A stretch of DNA of 64,000 nucleotides from Clostridia bacterium. GTDB lineage: Bacteria > Bacillota > Clostridia > Monoglobales > Monoglobaceae. Each line of letters starts with the position of its first letter. Positions within the stretch are counted from its first letter, which is position 1. Positions 62,199 to 64,000 of the stretch are shown here, piece by piece. The stretch is from the NCBI GenBank assembly GCA_017546205.1, contig JAFYXJ010000010.1, positions 29,088-93,087 on the forward strand, given 5' to 3'. Both the position numbers and the translations under genes were made by a program. The notes below the pieces were generated by a model. The model did not search any database. It was not told the DNA's origin and saw only the letters and a program-made list of their open reading frames with translations.

Positions 62199-62873
62199 AT
62201 GTCATTGAATATTGCCATTGACGGTCCTGCAGGAGCGGGGAAAAGTACCATTGCCAAAGCGGTAGCTGCAAAACTGGGATTTATCTATATTGATACCGGT
62301 GCTATGTACCGTGCAGTAGGGCTTGGCGCGGTGAGACGAGGGATTGACAGCAGCGATGCAGAGGGGGTTATTTCCATTCTGGATGACCTGACAATTACCT
62401 TGAAACATACCGAGGCAGGGCAACTGATTTTTTTGAATGGAGAGGATGTTTCTGCCGAAATCCGTATGCCGGAAATTTCCGTTGCGGCATCCAATGTTGC
62501 GGTGATTCCGGCAGTACGCCTGAAATTGGTGGAACTGCAAAGGGAACTTGCCCAAAAAGACCATGTCATCATGGACGGACGGGATATCGGAACTTATGTA
62601 CTGCCCAATGCACAACTGAAAATTTTTCTGACAGCGGACCCCAAAGCACGGGCGGAACGCCGTCTTCTTGAGTTGTTGGAAAAAGGTGTGAATACTACCT
62701 TTGATGAAGTGTATGAAGACATGCTTTATCGGGATAAAAATGATTCCGGCAGGGAGTTTGCACCGTTAAAACCTGCAGAAGACAGTGTGATGGTTGACAG
62801 CACATCCATGACGCTTTCTGAGACCATTGATCATATCACAACACTTGCACGGCAAGCGTTAGAAAAGAATTGA
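62199..62873 (+). CDS. cmk: cytidylate kinase
   Basis: Cmk phosphorylates CMP and dCMP with ATP. The 224-residue protein has IAIDGPAGAGKSTIAKAVA, IDTGAMYRAVGLGAVRRG, the CMP-site MDGRDIGTYVLPNAQLK and the lid region with RDKNDSGREFAPLKPAED. cmk is followed by plsC and ispH, a familiar Firmicutes group. A gap of nine bases separates it from plsC. Confidence 0.97.
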   Translation: MSLNIAIDGPAGAGKSTIAKAVAAKLGFIYIDTGAMYRAVGLGAVRRGIDSSDAEGVISILDDLTITLKHTEAGQLIFLNGEDVSAEIRMPEISVAASNVAVIPAVRLKLVELQRELAQKDHVIMDGRDIGTYVLPNAQLKIFLTADPKARAERRLLELLEKGVNTTFDEVYEDMLYRDKNDSGREFAPLKPAEDSVMVDSTSMTLSETIDHITTLARQALEKN

Positions 62874-62882
62874 GGTACAATC

Positions 62883-63497
62883 ATGCAGTTATATAAAGTG
62901 GCACGGGCGGTAGTGTCCGGCGTGTTGCATCTGTTGTTTCGGATTCGGGTGGAGGGGATTGAAAACATTCCCACGGACCGGAATGTTTTGGTGTGTGCCA
63001 ATCATCTAAGCCTGTTTGACCCTCCCCTTTTAGGGACTTGTCTTCCTGTACAACTTAGGTATATGGCGAAAGAAGAATTATTTAAAAATCGCCTTTTTGG
63101 AAGTTTGTTGCGGGCTGTAGGAGCCTTTCCTATCCGTCGTGGTAAACACGATGTTGGTGCACTTCGTTCAGCGGTGAAAATGTTGAAAGACGGGGAATGC
63201 GTTGCGATTTTTCCGGAGGGCGGACGGTCCAAAACCAAAGGAAAGATGCGGAAAGGAAAATCCGGAGCTGCTATGATTGCGTCCAAGTCGGGAGTGGACA
63301 TTCTTCCCGTTGGGATTTGTGGGGATTACCGGCTCTTTTCCACCATGACTGTCAGGGTGGGAAAACCGATTCCTATGGATGCATATTTTGACCGGAAAGT
63401 TGAGACGGAGGAATTGCAGGAAATGACCCAATGCAGAATTATGCCTGCAATTGCAGAATTGGCAGAGGTAGAAACCTATGAAAGTGCAAATTGCTGA
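62883..63497 (+). CDS. plsC: 1-acyl-sn-glycerol-3-phosphate acyltransferase
   Basis: PlsC adds a second acyl chain to lysophosphatidic acid at the membrane. The 204-residue protein has the HxxxxD motif in VCANHLSLFDPP, the MAKEELFKNRLFGSLLRAVGAFPIRR block and the FPEGGRSKTKGKMRKGKSG motif. One N-terminal hydrophobic segment is short. Its last 20 bases overlap ispH in another frame, so translation is coupled. Confidence 0.95.
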   Translation: MQLYKVARAVVSGVLHLLFRIRVEGIENIPTDRNVLVCANHLSLFDPPLLGTCLPVQLRYMAKEELFKNRLFGSLLRAVGAFPIRRGKHDVGALRSAVKMLKDGECVAIFPEGGRSKTKGKMRKGKSGAAMIASKSGVDILPVGICGDYRLFSTMTVRVGKPIPMDAYFDRKVETEELQEMTQCRIMPAIAELAEVETYESANC

Positions 63498-64000
63498 AAA
63501 AGCCGGATTTTGCTTTGGCGTTGATCGGGCGGTGAAAATTGCCTATCAACTGGCGGAGGAAAAAGGAGCGATTGCGACTTACGGCATGCTGATTCACAAT
63601 CAGGATGTGATTGATGATTTAAGCCGTTGTGGGGTGGCAGTTATCCATGCTCCGGAGGAAGTTTTGCCAGGAATGCAGGTTATTATCCGGGCTCATGGCA
63701 TCGGTCAAAAGGAGCAGGATGCACTGATTGCAGCTGGTGCTTGTGTGGTAGATGCCACATGTCCTTATGTCAAAAAAATTCACCAGATTGTGAAAAAAGC
63801 ATACGAAGAAGGCAGAACGGTTATCATTTGCGGTGACGGTGCTCATCCTGAGGTGCAGGGGATTAACGGGTGGTGTGAAAATACTGCCATCGTGATTCAA
63901 CGGGAGGAGGAACTGGAACAGATTTCTTCGGTTTCTGTCGAAACACCGGTGACAGTTGTAGCACAAACCACCATTCGCAAGCCTTTTTTTAAAAAAATTT
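63478..64000 (+). CDS. ispH: 4-hydroxy-3-methylbut-2-enyl diphosphate reductase IspH, truncated by the window end
   Basis: IspH is the iron-sulphur enzyme that ends the methylerythritol phosphate route to isoprenoids. The visible 174 residues begin MKVQIAEKAGFCFGVDRAVK (first cluster Cys), include YGMLIHNQDVIDDL, VIIRAHGIG and VVDATCPYVKKIH (second cluster Cys), and ICGDGAHPEVQGINGW; the frame is still open at base 64000. In many Clostridia ispH is fused to an S1-type RNA-binding domain; that cannot be judged here. It starts inside the end of plsC. Confidence 0.95.
   Translation, partial: MKVQIAEKAGFCFGVDRAVKIAYQLAEEKGAIATYGMLIHNQDVIDDLSRCGVAVIHAPEEVLPGMQVIIRAHGIGQKEQDALIAAGACVVDATCPYVKKIHQIVKKAYEEGRTVIICGDGAHPEVQGINGWCENTAIVIQREEELEQISSVSVETPVTVVAQTTIRKPFFKKI

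Noticed and set aside
1..64000. Mobile elements, tRNA, rRNA and CRISPR arrays across the whole window
   Set aside because: No transposase, integrase, cloverleaf, ribosomal RNA or spaced repeats could be found by reading; small RNAs could still be missed.

Overview
The window looks like a chromosomal segment of a moderately AT-rich, spore-forming Clostridia (Firmicutes), possibly a gut Oscillospiraceae/Ruminococcaceae relative. Grounds: SpoIIP, MurT/GatD, the ylxM-ffh-rpsP-khpA-rimM-trmD block, the nadD-yqeK-lytR-rsfS block, the acpS-ydcC-alr-mazF order known from Bacillus, CdaA/CdaR, YlbF-like and zinc C4-type L28 proteins, strong AGGAGG ribosome sites, and many sigma-A promoters with exact 17-bp spacing. 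I see no rRNA, tRNA, insertion sequence, CRISPR array or phage gene. No gene-free stretch exceeds about 220 bases. Layout, left to right. (1) 1-10.9 kb, plus strand: SRP/ribosome maturation operon (ylxM to trmD), a zinc-ribbon membrane protein with a large outside domain, then nadD, yqeK, an LCP protein, rsfS and leuS. (2) 11.0-19.6 kb, plus: a GH36 alpha-galactosidase-like enzyme, a small membrane protein, a fused AcpS-NnrD protein, a YdcC-like lipoprotein, alr, a MazF toxin without its usual antitoxin gene, a conserved secreted protein, a HAD phosphatase and mutY. (3) 19.6-26.1 kb, minus: rpmB, gatD-murT, spoIIP, prmC, a DUF1385 protein, and a Gx-transporter/NusG-II pair. (4) 26.2-36.2 kb, plus: pncB and an atypical PRPP synthetase, miaB, a YlbF-like protein with a Cys tail, mutS, mutL and miaA. 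(5) 36.2-42.6 kb, plus: an operon from a consensus promoter to a strong terminator, coding for a PqqD-like protein, an ABC exporter, an abundant-looking secreted protein, a 73-residue peptide, an HPr-kinase-like protein, an S-layer-homology protein and a Wzz-like membrane protein. (6) 42.6-51.7 kb, plus: a sugar operon (GH63-like hydrolase, beta-phosphoglucomutase, GH65 phosphorylase, galT, galK, DUF624, iron alcohol dehydrogenase). (7) 51.7-54.3 kb, minus: a small membrane protein and an EF-G paralogue. (8) 54.5-64 kb, plus: a Cys-rich protein, proS, cdaA-cdaR, an FAD-dependent dehydrogenase, ychF, a zinc-ribbon protein, cmk, plsC and a truncated ispH. How genes work together: PRPP from the synthetase is a substrate of the adjacent nicotinate phosphoribosyltransferase, and NadD completes the same NAD route. 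MurT/GatD amidate lipid II. CdaR regulates CdaA. The GH65 phosphorylase makes beta-glucose-1-phosphate for the adjacent beta-phosphoglucomutase, while GalK/GalT take the galactose that a GH36 enzyme could release. The most unusual region is 36.3-42.6 kb: a PqqD-type recognition protein, an exporter, a Cys-free small peptide and an HPr-kinase-like enzyme sit together with surface proteins but without any known peptide maturase. This may be a peptide-phosphorylation and export system. That reading is inference.
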